This document shows positions 33,601-40,852 of a DNA stretch of 64,000 nt, piece by piece. A program made the translations under genes and the position numbers. Position 1 is the stretch's first letter; each line of letters begins with the position of its first letter. The notes below the pieces were generated by a model. It made no database searches, was not told where the DNA came from, and saw nothing but the letters and a program-made list of their open reading frames with translations. Origin of the DNA: Spirosoma linguale DSM 74 (GTDB lineage Bacteria > Bacteroidota > Bacteroidia > Cytophagales > Spirosomataceae); NCBI GenBank assembly GCA_000024525.1, contig CP001769.1:5365001-5429000 (forward strand). The letters run 5' to 3'.

Positions 33601-34138
33601 GTCGTACCACGCGCATACCGCGTCCACCACCCCCAGCAGCGGCTTTCACCATGATGGGGAAGCCAATGCGTTGCGCTTCGGTTAGGGCGAACTCCGGCGA
33701 CATATTCTCCTCCCGCGAATCGGGAATGAGAGGGACACCGGCACTGGTCGCCAGATTTTTGGCACGTACTTTATCGCCCAGCGCATCCATAGCTTCCGGC
33801 GATGGCCCTACGAAAATGATACCTTCTTCGCGGCACCGACGGGCCAGTTTTACGTTTTCTGACAGGAATCCGTAGCCAGGGTGAATAGCATCAACCTTAT
33901 GTCGTTTGGCAAGGAGAACAATCCCTTCAACGTCCAGATACGGTTTCAGCGGGTCTTCATCACGCCCAATCTGGTAGGCTTCATCGGCCTTATAGCGGTG
34001 AAGCGAATACCGGTCTTCGTAGGTGTAAACGGCAACGGTTGTGATGCCCAGCTCAGTAGCGGCCCGCATGATGCGGATAGCGATTTCGCCCCGGTTGGCG
34101 ACGAGCAAACGTTTAATGGGTCGGATGTACTCTTTCAT
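30689..34138 (-). CDS. pyc: Pyruvate carboxylase
   Basis: 1149 residues from the ATG at 34138; a TTG 11 codons upstream is in frame but unneeded. The single-chain order is complete: biotin carboxylase (about 5-460) with KRLLVANRGEIAIRIMRA and the ATP-grasp loop MVKAAAGGGGRGMRVV; carboxyltransferase (about 530-800) with DTTFRDGHQSLLATRVRTQD and the metal-binding HLHTHDT; allosteric/tetramer segment; then a biotinyl domain with EAMKMES and biotinylated Lys near 1115. It carboxylates pyruvate to oxaloacetate using ATP and bicarbonate, feeding the TCA cycle and gluconeogenesis. It stands alone, followed by a hairpin. Confidence 0.98.
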   Translation of the reverse strand: MKEYIRPIKRLLVANRGEIAIRIMRAATELGITTVAVYTYEDRYSLHRYKADEAYQIGRDEDPLKPYLDVEGIVLLAKRHKVDAIHPGYGFLSENVKLARRCREEGIIFVGPSPEAMDALGDKVRAKNLATSAGVPLIPDSREENMSPEFALTEAQRIGFPIMVKAAAGGGGRGMRVVRQAEDFEKAFAEAKNEARNAFGDDTIFLEKFIEEPKHIEVQLLGDQHGNIVHLYERDCSVQRRFQKVVEVAPSFGLKQETKDKLYAYALQLGRAVNYSNAGTVEFLVDKAENIYFIEVNPRIQVEHTITEEVTGIDIVRTQILIAMGYQLSDNGIYINHQDDVPLNGYAIQCRITTEDPANGFKPDFGTITAYRNAAGFGIRLDEGSSYAGMKISPYFDSMIVKVSARGRTLKGATQRLTRALVEFRIRGVKTNIGFLLNVISHPVFQRGEARVSFIETHPELFNFRKPQDRSTRVLNYLADVIVNGNPEVKKKDDSKVFRTPVVPNFDIYGTYPAGNRDRLKELGREKFVQWVLDQKSILYTDTTFRDGHQSLLATRVRTQDLQKVAEGFAKNHPELFSMEVWGGATFDVSMRFLYESPWKRLAALREAMPNMLLQMLFRGSNAVGYSAYPDNLIEKFVEQSWETGIDVFRIFDSLNWVEAMKVSMRAVRERTDALCEAAICYTGDLLDPNQKKYTLQYYLDMARQLEDEGAHLLAIKDMAGLLKPLAADVLVRELKQVVSIPVHLHTHDTPGIQAASYLKAIDAGVDIVDCALGALSGLTSQPNFNSVVAMMQGHERECKTDLSSLNAYSNYWEDVREYYYPFESGMKAGSAEVYENEIPGGQYSNLKPQAIATGLGDKFETLKKNYSVANQLFGDIVKVTPSSKVVGDMAIFMTANNLTANDVLTRGDSLSFPESVKELMKGILGQPVGGFPEDIQKVVLKGEEPIKGRPNEHLKPIDFDADFKVFQEKYPQSDGFVDYLSYQMYPKVYDEYYKANVQYGNVSIIPTPAFFYGLKENEEILINIEEGKNILVRLLFKSEPDEFGMRTITFELNGQSRQVQVRDRASKVEKAINAKASKPGDVGAPLQGRLTRILVKEGDVVKKNQPLFVIEAMKMESIVAAQKEGKVAKVVLKEATTVEQDDCVIELA

Positions 34139-34370
34139 GATTCTCAACAAAAGCGGCTTCAGGCTATACAAGTGCCAAATAACATAGCAAGATTGTTGAA
34201 AATTTTGAAATAACTACCCTCCCCTTTATAATCCTTGGAGAAGATAGTTTTTTCAGGGAATATTACAGAAGTAAGCAAGCGGGCTAAAGCATCTTATCAT
34301 AGGCTAAGGAACTTGGGTTAATGAATAACTGCTTATTTTTATATCTTTATACATCTATCAAATTGTGACT

Positions 34371-34586
34371 ATGTAATTAACAGCTGTTTATTTAAAAGTA
34401 CCCGAAGGATACATCGGCTTTGTAGAAGAATTGCCAGGCGCGAACACGCAAGGCGAGACGCTTGAAGAAGCCCGAATGAACTTGCAAGAGGCCGTTCAGA
34501 TGGTTTTGGAAGCAAATCGATTTTTAGCCGAAGAATCAATTGCTGGGCAGGATGTCATTCGGGAGCAGTTGCCGCTTGCTGCCTGA
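34371..34586 (+). pseudogene. hicB: hicB antitoxin with a stop at codon 2
   Basis: The open part from 34377 encodes 69 residues: LTAVYLKVPEGYIGFVEELP, GANTQGETLEEARMNLQEA, then the C-terminal VIREQLPLAA. This is a clear short HicB-type fold. The expected start ATG at 34371 is followed at once by TAA, where relatives would have a codon such as AAA (inference). A GTG two codons earlier meets the same stop. No other standard start occurs until TTG at 34431 or ATG at 34476, both inside the fold. Translation could only use a non-canonical start such as TTA. The end overlaps hicA by one base (TGATG). It is either disrupted or uses an unusual start. Confidence 0.7.
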
Positions 34587-34771
34587 TGAAGCGCCTTGAT
34601 TTGATTCGGCATTTGGAAAAGCAGGGCTGTGAACTACTTCGTGAAAGAGGAAGTCACACCCTTTATATCAATCGAAACACCCAGCGATCATCTGCTATAC
34701 CACGCCACAGAGAAATTAACGACTTCCTGGCTCGTAAGATTTGCCGTGACTTACAGATCGCGGAACCATGA
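34586..34771 (+). CDS. hicA: HicA-type mRNA interferase toxin
   Basis: 61 residues, normal length for HicA. KRLDLIRHLEKQGCELLRER is followed by GSHTLYIN, with the catalytic His24 intact, then PRHREINDFLARKICRDLQI, the usual closing helix. HicA is a double-stranded-RNA-binding-domain-like ribonuclease that cleaves mRNA unless bound by HicB. The gene order here is antitoxin first, toxin second, with coupled translation through TGATG. Because hicB appears unable to start normally, HicA output may also be lower, or an alternative hicB start may exist. A lone active HicA would be expected to be harmful. Confidence 0.85.
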   Translation: MKRLDLIRHLEKQGCELLRERGSHTLYINRNTQRSSAIPRHREINDFLARKICRDLQIAEP

Positions 34772-34796
34772 GCCGACTAAACGTGTCCGTTTTCCC

Positions 34797-35801
34797 TCAC
34801 CGGTAGCTCTTCAGCCACTGTTTCAGTACACCTAGATCGGCCAGTGCTTTCAAATCGTTTTTCAACTGTTTAGTATCCCGCTTAAGTTGGCCTATGTCGC
34901 TGTTGAGACTGATGTCGAAGCCAACCAGCGAACCAGCCGTAAATTTGGATTTACCCGTCATCCGGGCCAGTTGTTTTTGCAATGTGGCCAGTTCATCGTC
35001 CAGCTCCTGGGCTTGTTGCCGCAATATTTTATTGTAATAATTGAGCTGACTTTCGGCCAGCGATGTCAAATGGGCCTGATCAATTCGTTCCAATTCGAGT
35101 TGTAAACGGAACAGCGCCAGCAAATCGCTTTTCTCATAAGCCGCAATAACGCGGTGCATAATCTCCGTTTTGCGTACCTTTTCGGCTTCATCCGGTTCGC
35201 GGTCGGGGTGAAATGCTTTCACCAGATCCATGTAAAGCGTCCGAACGGCTTTGGTCGTGTTCTGCTCATCGGCTTGTTTTTTAGCTTCACGCGCCAGTCG
35301 CTTCTCCGATTTGGGCTTACTGGCCCGTTGCCGCTGGCGTTCGGCTTCGGCTGCCTCCTGCGCGGCTACACTGTCTGACTCGTCATCTCCATCAGTCCAG
35401 GTTACCACTTGCTGATCTGACTCATTGGCATCATCCGTTTTGTATTTGTTATAAATGGGTTCCAGACTATCGACGTCGTATTGAGAAATTAAGTCGAACG
35501 CGATGCTTTGAATCAGATCAGCCAGTTTTTTCTGCTCCGTTCTCGTAATGTCGTCCTGTTCATACGCCCGGTCGAATAACCGAACCAGATTGACCCGCAA
35601 CTGAATATATTGATCAACAAGGGGTTGATAATCGGCCTGTAATCGCTGGTAGATGTAGTCCGAAGCCTCTCTAAGTTGCTTTAATGCAGCAGTTGTTTCC
35701 TCTATTTTCTGCGTGAGCCGATTAAATTCCTTCTGCGACTTCGACAGCGAATCATTACCAGTACCAATTCGGACTAGTTGTTGCTGAGTGGGTTGAGACA
35801 T
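34797..35801 (-). CDS. Coiled-coil protein with a J-like HPD segment
   Basis: 334 residues, no signal. A coiled-coil region (about 20-100) is followed by an acidic linker (TWTDGDDESDS) and a basic Ala/Glu/Lys stretch. At residues 186-235 lies VRTLYMDLVKAFHPDREPDE, a J-domain-like helix-HPD-helix (His198-Pro199-Asp200). Another coiled-coil (about 245-330) closes the protein. The HPD tripeptide is what J-proteins use to stimulate Hsp70 ATPase. Internal J-like domains of this form are found in uncharacterised Bacteroidetes proteins. It is convergent with hicA, 25 bases apart. Confidence 0.7.
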   Translation of the reverse strand: MSQPTQQQLVRIGTGNDSLSKSQKEFNRLTQKIEETTAALKQLREASDYIYQRLQADYQPLVDQYIQLRVNLVRLFDRAYEQDDITRTEQKKLADLIQSIAFDLISQYDVDSLEPIYNKYKTDDANESDQQVVTWTDGDDESDSVAAQEAAEAERQRQRASKPKSEKRLAREAKKQADEQNTTKAVRTLYMDLVKAFHPDREPDEAEKVRKTEIMHRVIAAYEKSDLLALFRLQLELERIDQAHLTSLAESQLNYYNKILRQQAQELDDELATLQKQLARMTGKSKFTAGSLVGFDISLNSDIGQLKRDTKQLKNDLKALADLGVLKQWLKSYR

Positions 35802-35910
35802 GGTGTCTGTTTACTGGATATATTAAAAGATACGCTGCCGACCCTCTAAAATTTGGGCAGCACCGGGCGAACGACGTTCTTCGTAACCTACTTATTCACT
35901 CCTTCAAAAA

Positions 35911-36573
35911 ATGTCGACACACCCTCTGCAATCGATTGCCCGTCTGGACTCTCAACACCGGCTAGTGATCGGGTTTTTCGCAGCAGTCATTGCATATTTC
36001 GCCGTTCCGACCAGGTTCAGTATAGCTGCCCACCTGACCATTGTGTGGATAACGTTTGCCGTAACGATACTAGCTCTGATGTGGACGAGTATCGGTAGCA
36101 CGCATCCCCGCGACCTGCCCAGGCTGTCACGACTGGAGGATTCGAGCCGAACGCTGATTCTGCTTTTTGTGGTTGTAGCCGCTGTAGCCAGCCTTTTCGC
36201 CGTTATTGAATTACTCGATTCAACAGATAAGCATGCCCCGGAGTGGACTCGAAACCGACTGCTTGCCATCTCGGCCATTGCCAGCGGCTGGACGCTCGTA
36301 CATTCGGTTTTTACGCTTAGATACGCTCATTTGTATTACGGCAATGACAAGAGCCTAAAAACACGCCCGGGTGGTCTGGACTTCCCAAACGAGTCTGAAC
36401 CCGACTACATCGATTTTGCTTATTTCTCGTTTGTGATTGGCATGACCAGTCAGGTTTCCGACGTAGCAGTTAGCTCAAAACCCATGCGTCGGACAGCATT
36501 GGTCCATGGCGTCCTGTCGTTTGGGTTCAACGCTATTATCATCGCCCTGACGGTTGGGGGGCTAGCCGGTTAA
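35911..36573 (+). CDS. DUF1345 membrane protein
   Basis: 220 residues with about five hydrophobic segments: FFAAVIAYFAVPTRFSIAAH, WITFAVTILALMW, LILLFVVVAAVASLFAVIEL, a span near 130-150 and the final FGFNAIIIALTVGGLAG. The motif DFAYFSFVIGMTSQVSDVAV followed by RRTALVHGVLSF is the DUF1345 signature. The function of the family is unknown. It starts at an ATG and stands alone between divergent and convergent minus-strand genes. Confidence 0.88.
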   Translation: MSTHPLQSIARLDSQHRLVIGFFAAVIAYFAVPTRFSIAAHLTIVWITFAVTILALMWTSIGSTHPRDLPRLSRLEDSSRTLILLFVVVAAVASLFAVIELLDSTDKHAPEWTRNRLLAISAIASGWTLVHSVFTLRYAHLYYGNDKSLKTRPGGLDFPNESEPDYIDFAYFSFVIGMTSQVSDVAVSSKPMRRTALVHGVLSFGFNAIIIALTVGGLAG

Positions 36574-36586
36574 GTTAGTCGGAGTA

Positions 36587-36757
36587 CTATTTTCCGGCTC
36601 TTCCCTGCTTTTTTGCTTTCTCCAATTGCTCCTTTTCATACTCTTCCCGCTGTCGTTTGTCGGAAAGAAGATTTCGATACAGACCATTAAGGACATAAAT
36701 ATCGTCGACCTCGTCGATTAGTAAGTGGAGTTGTTCACGTACTTGAGAGATGTTCAT
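36587..36757 (-). CDS. Small charged helical protein, unknown
   Basis: 56 residues from the ATG at 36757 to TAG at 36587. Translation starts MNISQVREQLHLLIDEVDDI, continues YVLNGLYRNLLSDKRQ and ends in a Lys/Glu-rich tail (EEYEKEQLEKAKKQGRAGK). The acidic amphipathic start and basic tail recall small antitoxins of the addiction-module type, but no toxin gene adjoins it. It lies between DUF1345 (convergent) and the SpmAB gene, 71 bases downstream of the latter. No family is recognised with certainty. The codon pattern looks coding. Confidence 0.55.
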   Translation of the reverse strand: MNISQVREQLHLLIDEVDDIYVLNGLYRNLLSDKRQREEYEKEQLEKAKKQGRAGK

Positions 36758-36828
36758 TCGGTAATTCCGCCGAAGCGGTTAGTTTGTTGGATTGGCTATT
36801 TAACTAACACATTTCTCAGCTTTTTCGC

Positions 36829-38064
36829 TCAGTGAAAGAAGAAATAACCCAGCGCAATACCAGCTATTACGCCCATTAAATCGGCGAATAGTCCGAACGG
36901 AATAGCATACCGCGAATTGCGGATTCCGACCGAGCCAAAGTAAAGGGCCACAATATAAAATGTGGTATCGGCAGCCCCCTGGAACATGCAGGCCAATCGC
37001 CCGACAAACGAATCGGGTCCAAACTGCTTCATGGCGTCGATCATCAATGCCCGCGATCCTGAGCCGCTTAGCGGACGCATCAGGGCCACCGGCAAGGCAT
37101 CGGTAAACTCGGTATTGATACCCGTAAGGCTGAATACGTATTTCAGCCCGTCGATCACGTAGTCCATCGCGCCGGAGTTTCGAAAGGCCCCGATGGCGAC
37201 CAACATGCCCACCAGATAAGGAATAATGCGTACTGACGTTTCGAAACCGCCTTTGGCTCCTTCGATGAAGGCATCGAAAATATCTACTTTTTTGCGCATC
37301 GCCCCCAGCAGAAACGACACGACAATGAGCATCAGCACGAGGTTACCCGTTACCTTGGAGATAACCTCAATCTCGTCTTTTGTCTTCGTGGACAGGAACC
37401 ACAATGCCAGCCCAATCAGGCTCGTGATACCCCCCAGCCAGCCCAGAACGGTGGTGTTTATCAGGTTGATCCGCTGCTTGATGGCCACCGCAATCATACT
37501 GACGACCGTGGCCACGTACGTAGCAATCAGGCACGGAATGAAAATATCCGACGGGTCTTTAGCTCCCAGGATAGCCCGCTGTGCCATGATGCTCAGCGGA
37601 ATAATCGTTAAGCCCGATGTGTGGAGCACCAGGAACATAATCTGGGCATTGGAGGCCGTTTCTTTCGTCGGGTTCAACTCCTGCAAACTCGCCATGGCCC
37701 GTAAACCGAAGGGCGTGGCCGCATTATCCAGACCAAGCATATTGGCCGAGAAGTTCATGATCATCTGCCCGTTGGCCGGGTGGTCGCGGGGCACTTCAGG
37801 GAAGAGCTTGTGAAAGAACGGGCCAATAATACGGGCCAGGAAATTAATGGCTCCCGCTTTCTCGCCGATGTTGAGCAGCCCCAGAAAAAACGTCATCACC
37901 CCAGCCAGCGGCAAGGCAATGTCCATGACAGCCACTTTCGACGAATCGAACAGCCCTTCGACCAGAATTTTAAAGATTTCGGTGTCTCCCAGGAAAATCA
38001 GTTTAGCCAGCGCAACAATAAACGCAATGACAAAAAAGGCAACCCAGATGTAATTTAAGGCCAT
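36829..38064 (-). CDS. Fused SpmA-SpmB nucleoside-recognition (Gate) membrane protein
   Basis: 411 residues with about ten membrane spans. The first half (LPLAGVMTFFLGLLNIGEKA, FSANMLGLDNAATPFGLRAM) is SpmA-like. The second half (FIEGAKGGFETSVRIIPYLV, MLVAIGAFRNSGAMD) is SpmB-like. Each half has the Gate-domain pattern seen in nucleoside transporters and the Bacillus spore-maturation proteins; a fused form is common in Bacteroidetes. A transport role is probable and the substrate unknown. The gene is divergent from the dipeptidase with a gap of only 51 bases, so the two share an intergenic promoter region. Confidence 0.9.
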   Translation of the reverse strand: MALNYIWVAFFVIAFIVALAKLIFLGDTEIFKILVEGLFDSSKVAVMDIALPLAGVMTFFLGLLNIGEKAGAINFLARIIGPFFHKLFPEVPRDHPANGQMIMNFSANMLGLDNAATPFGLRAMASLQELNPTKETASNAQIMFLVLHTSGLTIIPLSIMAQRAILGAKDPSDIFIPCLIATYVATVVSMIAVAIKQRINLINTTVLGWLGGITSLIGLALWFLSTKTKDEIEVISKVTGNLVLMLIVVSFLLGAMRKKVDIFDAFIEGAKGGFETSVRIIPYLVGMLVAIGAFRNSGAMDYVIDGLKYVFSLTGINTEFTDALPVALMRPLSGSGSRALMIDAMKQFGPDSFVGRLACMFQGAADTTFYIVALYFGSVGIRNSRYAIPFGLFADLMGVIAGIALGYFFFH

Positions 38065-38115
38065 GTTACGGGCGGTTTAGCAAGCAAAGTAGTGCGTTTT
38101 GACGTTATTTGCGTT

Positions 38116-38850
38116 ATGATGAATGGTAAAAAAGTTAAGCCCCAGAGAGGCCCGGAGAAAACACAGAGATACACAAAGGTTTTTCCCCGTGTATCTCTGT
38201 GGCTCTTTGTGTATCTCTGTGGCTTAACCCTCAAAGCACAGGATTTCGAAGCCGCTATGGCCAAACAGGGCCTTGTCGACATACAGAAAGTGGACCCAGC
38301 TATTCTAGTCGAACTCAAATATTCCACAACCGACAATTTTGTGGGCAAAGACGTGTACGGCGACCTGACGAGGGCGTTTATGCAACCGATGGCCGCTAAA
38401 AAACTGGCCGCTGCCAGTAAGTACCTACAGGCACATCATCCAAATCTGCGTCTTCTGGTTTATGATGCGGCCCGCCCCCGCTCGGCGCAGTGGAAACTCT
38501 GGAACGCCCTGCCTGAACTACCCGAAAATGAACGCCAGAAATACGTAGCCGACCCACGAAAGGGCTCTATTCACAACTACGGCTGCGCGGTCGACTTAAC
38601 CGTTGCTACAGCCGATGGAAAAGCACTGGATATGGGGACTAAATACGATTTCTTCGGCGAACTAGCGTACCCCTCCCGCGAAAAAGAACTCCTGCAAACC
38701 GGCAAATTAACACAGCAGCAGATCGACAACCGTCAGATTCTGCGCACGGCCATGCGCCAGGGCGGCTTCAGCCCTATTGAGTTTGAATGGTGGCATTTCA
38801 ACGCGTTGTCGAGGGAGAAAGCCAAGATGGCATTTCGCATCGTGGACTAA
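38116..38850 (+). CDS. D-alanyl-D-alanine dipeptidase (VanX/DdpX family, M15D)
   Basis: 244 residues from the ATG at 38116; a second ATG follows directly, and the frame is open to a GTG at 38092. The catalytic body is complete: LKYSTTDNFVGKDVYGD, LVYDAARPRSAQWKLW, SIHNYGCAVDLTV (zinc ligands His and Asp, near residue 151) and FEWWHF (Glu and His, near 224). It should hydrolyse the D-Ala-D-Ala dipeptide or related peptidoglycan fragments. The predicted signal peptide (VSLWLFVYLCGLTLKAQ) is encoded by repeat DNA, so its origin is unusual. There are no van-type resistance partners; a peptidoglycan-recycling role is likely. Confidence 0.88.
   Translation: MMNGKKVKPQRGPEKTQRYTKVFPRVSLWLFVYLCGLTLKAQDFEAAMAKQGLVDIQKVDPAILVELKYSTTDNFVGKDVYGDLTRAFMQPMAAKKLAAASKYLQAHHPNLRLLVYDAARPRSAQWKLWNALPELPENERQKYVADPRKGSIHNYGCAVDLTVATADGKALDMGTKYDFFGELAYPSREKELLQTGKLTQQQIDNRQILRTAMRQGGFSPIEFEWWHFNALSREKAKMAFRIVD
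38134..38228. repeat. Dispersed-type inverted/direct repeat inside a gene start
   Basis: 38162-38178 is the exact reverse complement of 38205-38221 (17 bp, CTTTGTGTATCTCTGTG). GTGTATCTCTGTGGCT occurs twice with a 20-base period (38189-38204, 38209-38224), and the ends GTTAAGCC / GGCTTAAC pair. CACAGAGATACAC-type repeats are frequent in intergenic DNA of many bacteria (from memory). Here the repeat lies within the first 38 codons of the dipeptidase gene. Confidence 0.75.
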
Positions 38851-38863
38851 CCGGGCGACGGTC

Positions 38864-39706
38864 TCAGAAGACCAGATTATCAATCAGCCTGACGTTCCCC
38901 AGATGAGCTGCTAAACAAATGGCGGTTTGCCCCGGTGCCAGCACTTCATTGGCCAGTTGGAGCGTGTCGGCATTCACGATCTCGACGTATTCTAACCGGA
39001 AATGCGGATTGCCCGTAAAAAAGCCGGTTACAGCCGCTTTCGCCTGCGAAGGACTATGACCATCCGCCAATAACTCCCGGGCCAGCGTAAGGGCCTTAAA
39101 GAGGGCCGTAGCCTGTTCCCGCTCATAGGGCGAGAGATTCCGGTTCCGTGACGACATAGCCAGTCCATCGGCCTCCCGGACGGTCGGGCATCGAACCAGC
39201 TCAACGGGAATACTTAGGTCGCGAACCAACTGCCGGATTACGGCCACCTGTTGCAGATCTTTCTGGCCGAAGTAGGCTCTATCGGGCTGTATGATGTTGA
39301 ACAGCTTGGCGACAACAATGCCCACGCCGTTAAAATGACCCGGCCGGAAGGCCCCTTCCATGACTGTCTCCAATTCACCGAAATTTATTTTTAATGTTGG
39401 CGACTCGGGGTATATCTCGGCTACTGAAGGGGCAAATACCACATCACAGCCGGCCGATTCGAGTTTCTGGCAGTCTTCTTCCAGGGTACGCGGATAACGG
39501 GCAAGATCGTCGGCGTTGTTGAATTGAACCGGATTTACAAAGATGCTGCTCACGACCACGTCGTTTTCGCGACGAGCCGTATCGACAAGTGTCAGATGAC
39601 CTTCGTGCAACGCGCCCATGGTTGGTACGAGCCCAATGGTTCGGTGTTCAGACCGCAGGGAACTCAACTGATGACGCAGTGCGGTAATGGTGTCAAAACG
39701 GAGCAT
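38864..39706 (-). CDS. panC: Pantothenate synthetase
   Basis: 280 residues from the ATG at 39706; a TTG three codons upstream is also open. LVPTMGALHEGHLTLV carries the HxGH nucleotide-binding motif. FVNPVQFNNADDLARYPRT, YFGQKDLQQVAVIRQLVRDL and GLAMSSRNRNLSPYER (the KMSKS-equivalent region) complete the signature. The enzyme joins pantoate and beta-alanine using ATP in the coenzyme A pathway. It converges with the dipeptidase, 13 bases apart, and is divergent from the half-size GT5 protein. Confidence 0.97.
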   Translation of the reverse strand: MLRFDTITALRHQLSSLRSEHRTIGLVPTMGALHEGHLTLVDTARRENDVVVSSIFVNPVQFNNADDLARYPRTLEEDCQKLESAGCDVVFAPSVAEIYPESPTLKINFGELETVMEGAFRPGHFNGVGIVVAKLFNIIQPDRAYFGQKDLQQVAVIRQLVRDLSIPVELVRCPTVREADGLAMSSRNRNLSPYEREQATALFKALTLARELLADGHSPSQAKAAVTGFFTGNPHFRLEYVEIVNADTLQLANEVLAPGQTAICLAAHLGNVRLIDNLVF

Positions 39707-39769
39707 AACAGGCAACTATTTTTGGGGCTGCAATAATACGGCAACTGCATCTTTTTTGGACAAACCGTA

Positions 39770-39800
39770 TTGAAATACGGGAAAAATTTGTATAATTTTG
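39770..39800 (+). promoter_or_regulatory. Promoter of the GT5-like gene
   Basis: TTG at 39770-39772 and TAATTTTG at 39793-39800 fit the TTTG-N19-TAnnTTTG pattern, 43 bases before the ATG at 39843. It lies between divergent genes. Confidence 0.6.
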
Positions 39801-39842
39801 CAAGTTTTTTGGTTCACTCAGACAACACACGCTTCCCTACTT

Positions 39843-40649
39843 ATGAGCAAACTTCGCATCCTTTATGTTGCCAGCGAAATCAATCCTTTCCTGAAAACGT
39901 CTGACGTCGCTGACTTCGTCCGCAAATTGCCTCAAGCCATGCAGGAGCGCGGGATGGAAATTAGAATTCTGGTGCCTCGTTTTGGCCTTATCAACGAGCG
40001 CAAAAACCGGTTGCACGAAGTAGTACGGTTGTCGGGGATTAATATTGCCGTAGGAGATGATGAAAAACCATTGATCATCAAAGTAGCATCGATTCCGACG
40101 GCAAAATTACAGGTATATTTTATTGACAACGAAGACTACTTCCAGCGGAAATATGTCTTCCATGATAAAGAAAACCGGTTCTATGACGATAACGACGAAC
40201 GGGCCATCTTCTTCTGCAAAGGTGTTCTGGAAACAGTTAAGAAACTAGGCTGGGCACCGGATATCGTTCATTGCAACGACTGGATGACCGCCCTGATTCC
40301 CCTTTATCTTAAAACAACCTATAAAAACGACCCAATGTTTAAAGACACCAAGTCGGTTTTTACTGTGTATAACAACTCATTCGAGCATCGTTTTGAAGGC
40401 GACATCATCGAGAAAGCACGCATGATGGACATTGATGACGAAATGCTGGCTGAATTAAAAACAGCTGACTTTGAAGGATTTATACGAATTGGCTCTACGT
40501 ATGCCGACGCCGTTGTTCGTGCCGAAGAAGAATCGAGCGCAAGCCTAAATGCTATTCTGACCGACTTCCCCGAGCATAAGTTCGATGCTGTTGAAGATGA
40601 AGATGTAACGGACCGTTATTATAACCTCTACACTCAGCTGGCAGGCTAG
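39843..40649 (+). CDS. Half-size glycogen/starch synthase-like protein (GT5 N-terminal domain)
   Basis: 268 residues from the ATG at 39843; the frame extends to a TTG at 39798, which is the promoter box. KLRILYVASEINPFLKTSDV and the GWAPDIVHCNDWMTALIPLY motif match the N-terminal catalytic domain of starch/glycogen synthases. True synthases have about 480 residues and a second nucleotide-sugar-binding domain; that half is absent. The usual KxGGL loop reads KTSDVADF, so the ADP-glucose site is altered. It is probably not a working synthase; regulation or a scaffold role is possible. The pairing with panC looks conserved in Bacteroidetes (from memory). Confidence 0.8.
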   Translation: MSKLRILYVASEINPFLKTSDVADFVRKLPQAMQERGMEIRILVPRFGLINERKNRLHEVVRLSGINIAVGDDEKPLIIKVASIPTAKLQVYFIDNEDYFQRKYVFHDKENRFYDDNDERAIFFCKGVLETVKKLGWAPDIVHCNDWMTALIPLYLKTTYKNDPMFKDTKSVFTVYNNSFEHRFEGDIIEKARMMDIDDEMLAELKTADFEGFIRIGSTYADAVVRAEEESSASLNAILTDFPEHKFDAVEDEDVTDRYYNLYTQLAG

Positions 40650-40716
40650 TGAATTATTAATTAAATATTTTAAAAACTCATTAACAAGTATTTAACCAAT
40701 ACCCCAAAATGAGTTT

Positions 40717-40744
40717 CAAAAAGCCGGGAAATCCCGGCTTTTTG
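40717..40744 (+). terminator. Terminator after the GT5-like gene
   Basis: 13-bp stem (40717-40729 with 40732-40744), core GCCGGGA/TCCCGGC, with a 2-base centre and T-run at the right. It lies 67 bases after the stop. Confidence 0.85.
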
Positions 40745-40852
40745 TCGTTAATTTACTTTCGGGAAAGTTGCCTTTCTTCGCTTGTCTAACCGAAAACAAA
40801 CCGGCATCCCGGTGTAAACTTTAACGTGTCGGCGTACCGGCAAAAATCAACT

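Noticed and set aside
34629..34835. Second frame overlapping hicA on the plus strand
   Set aside because: It is offset from hicA, which has the complete HicA pattern and the TGATG coupling to the hicB frame.
40650..40852. Possible glmS ribozyme in the leader of glmS
   Set aside because: I see no conserved ribozyme core elements in the 200 bases before the start, and that ribozyme is mainly a Firmicutes feature.
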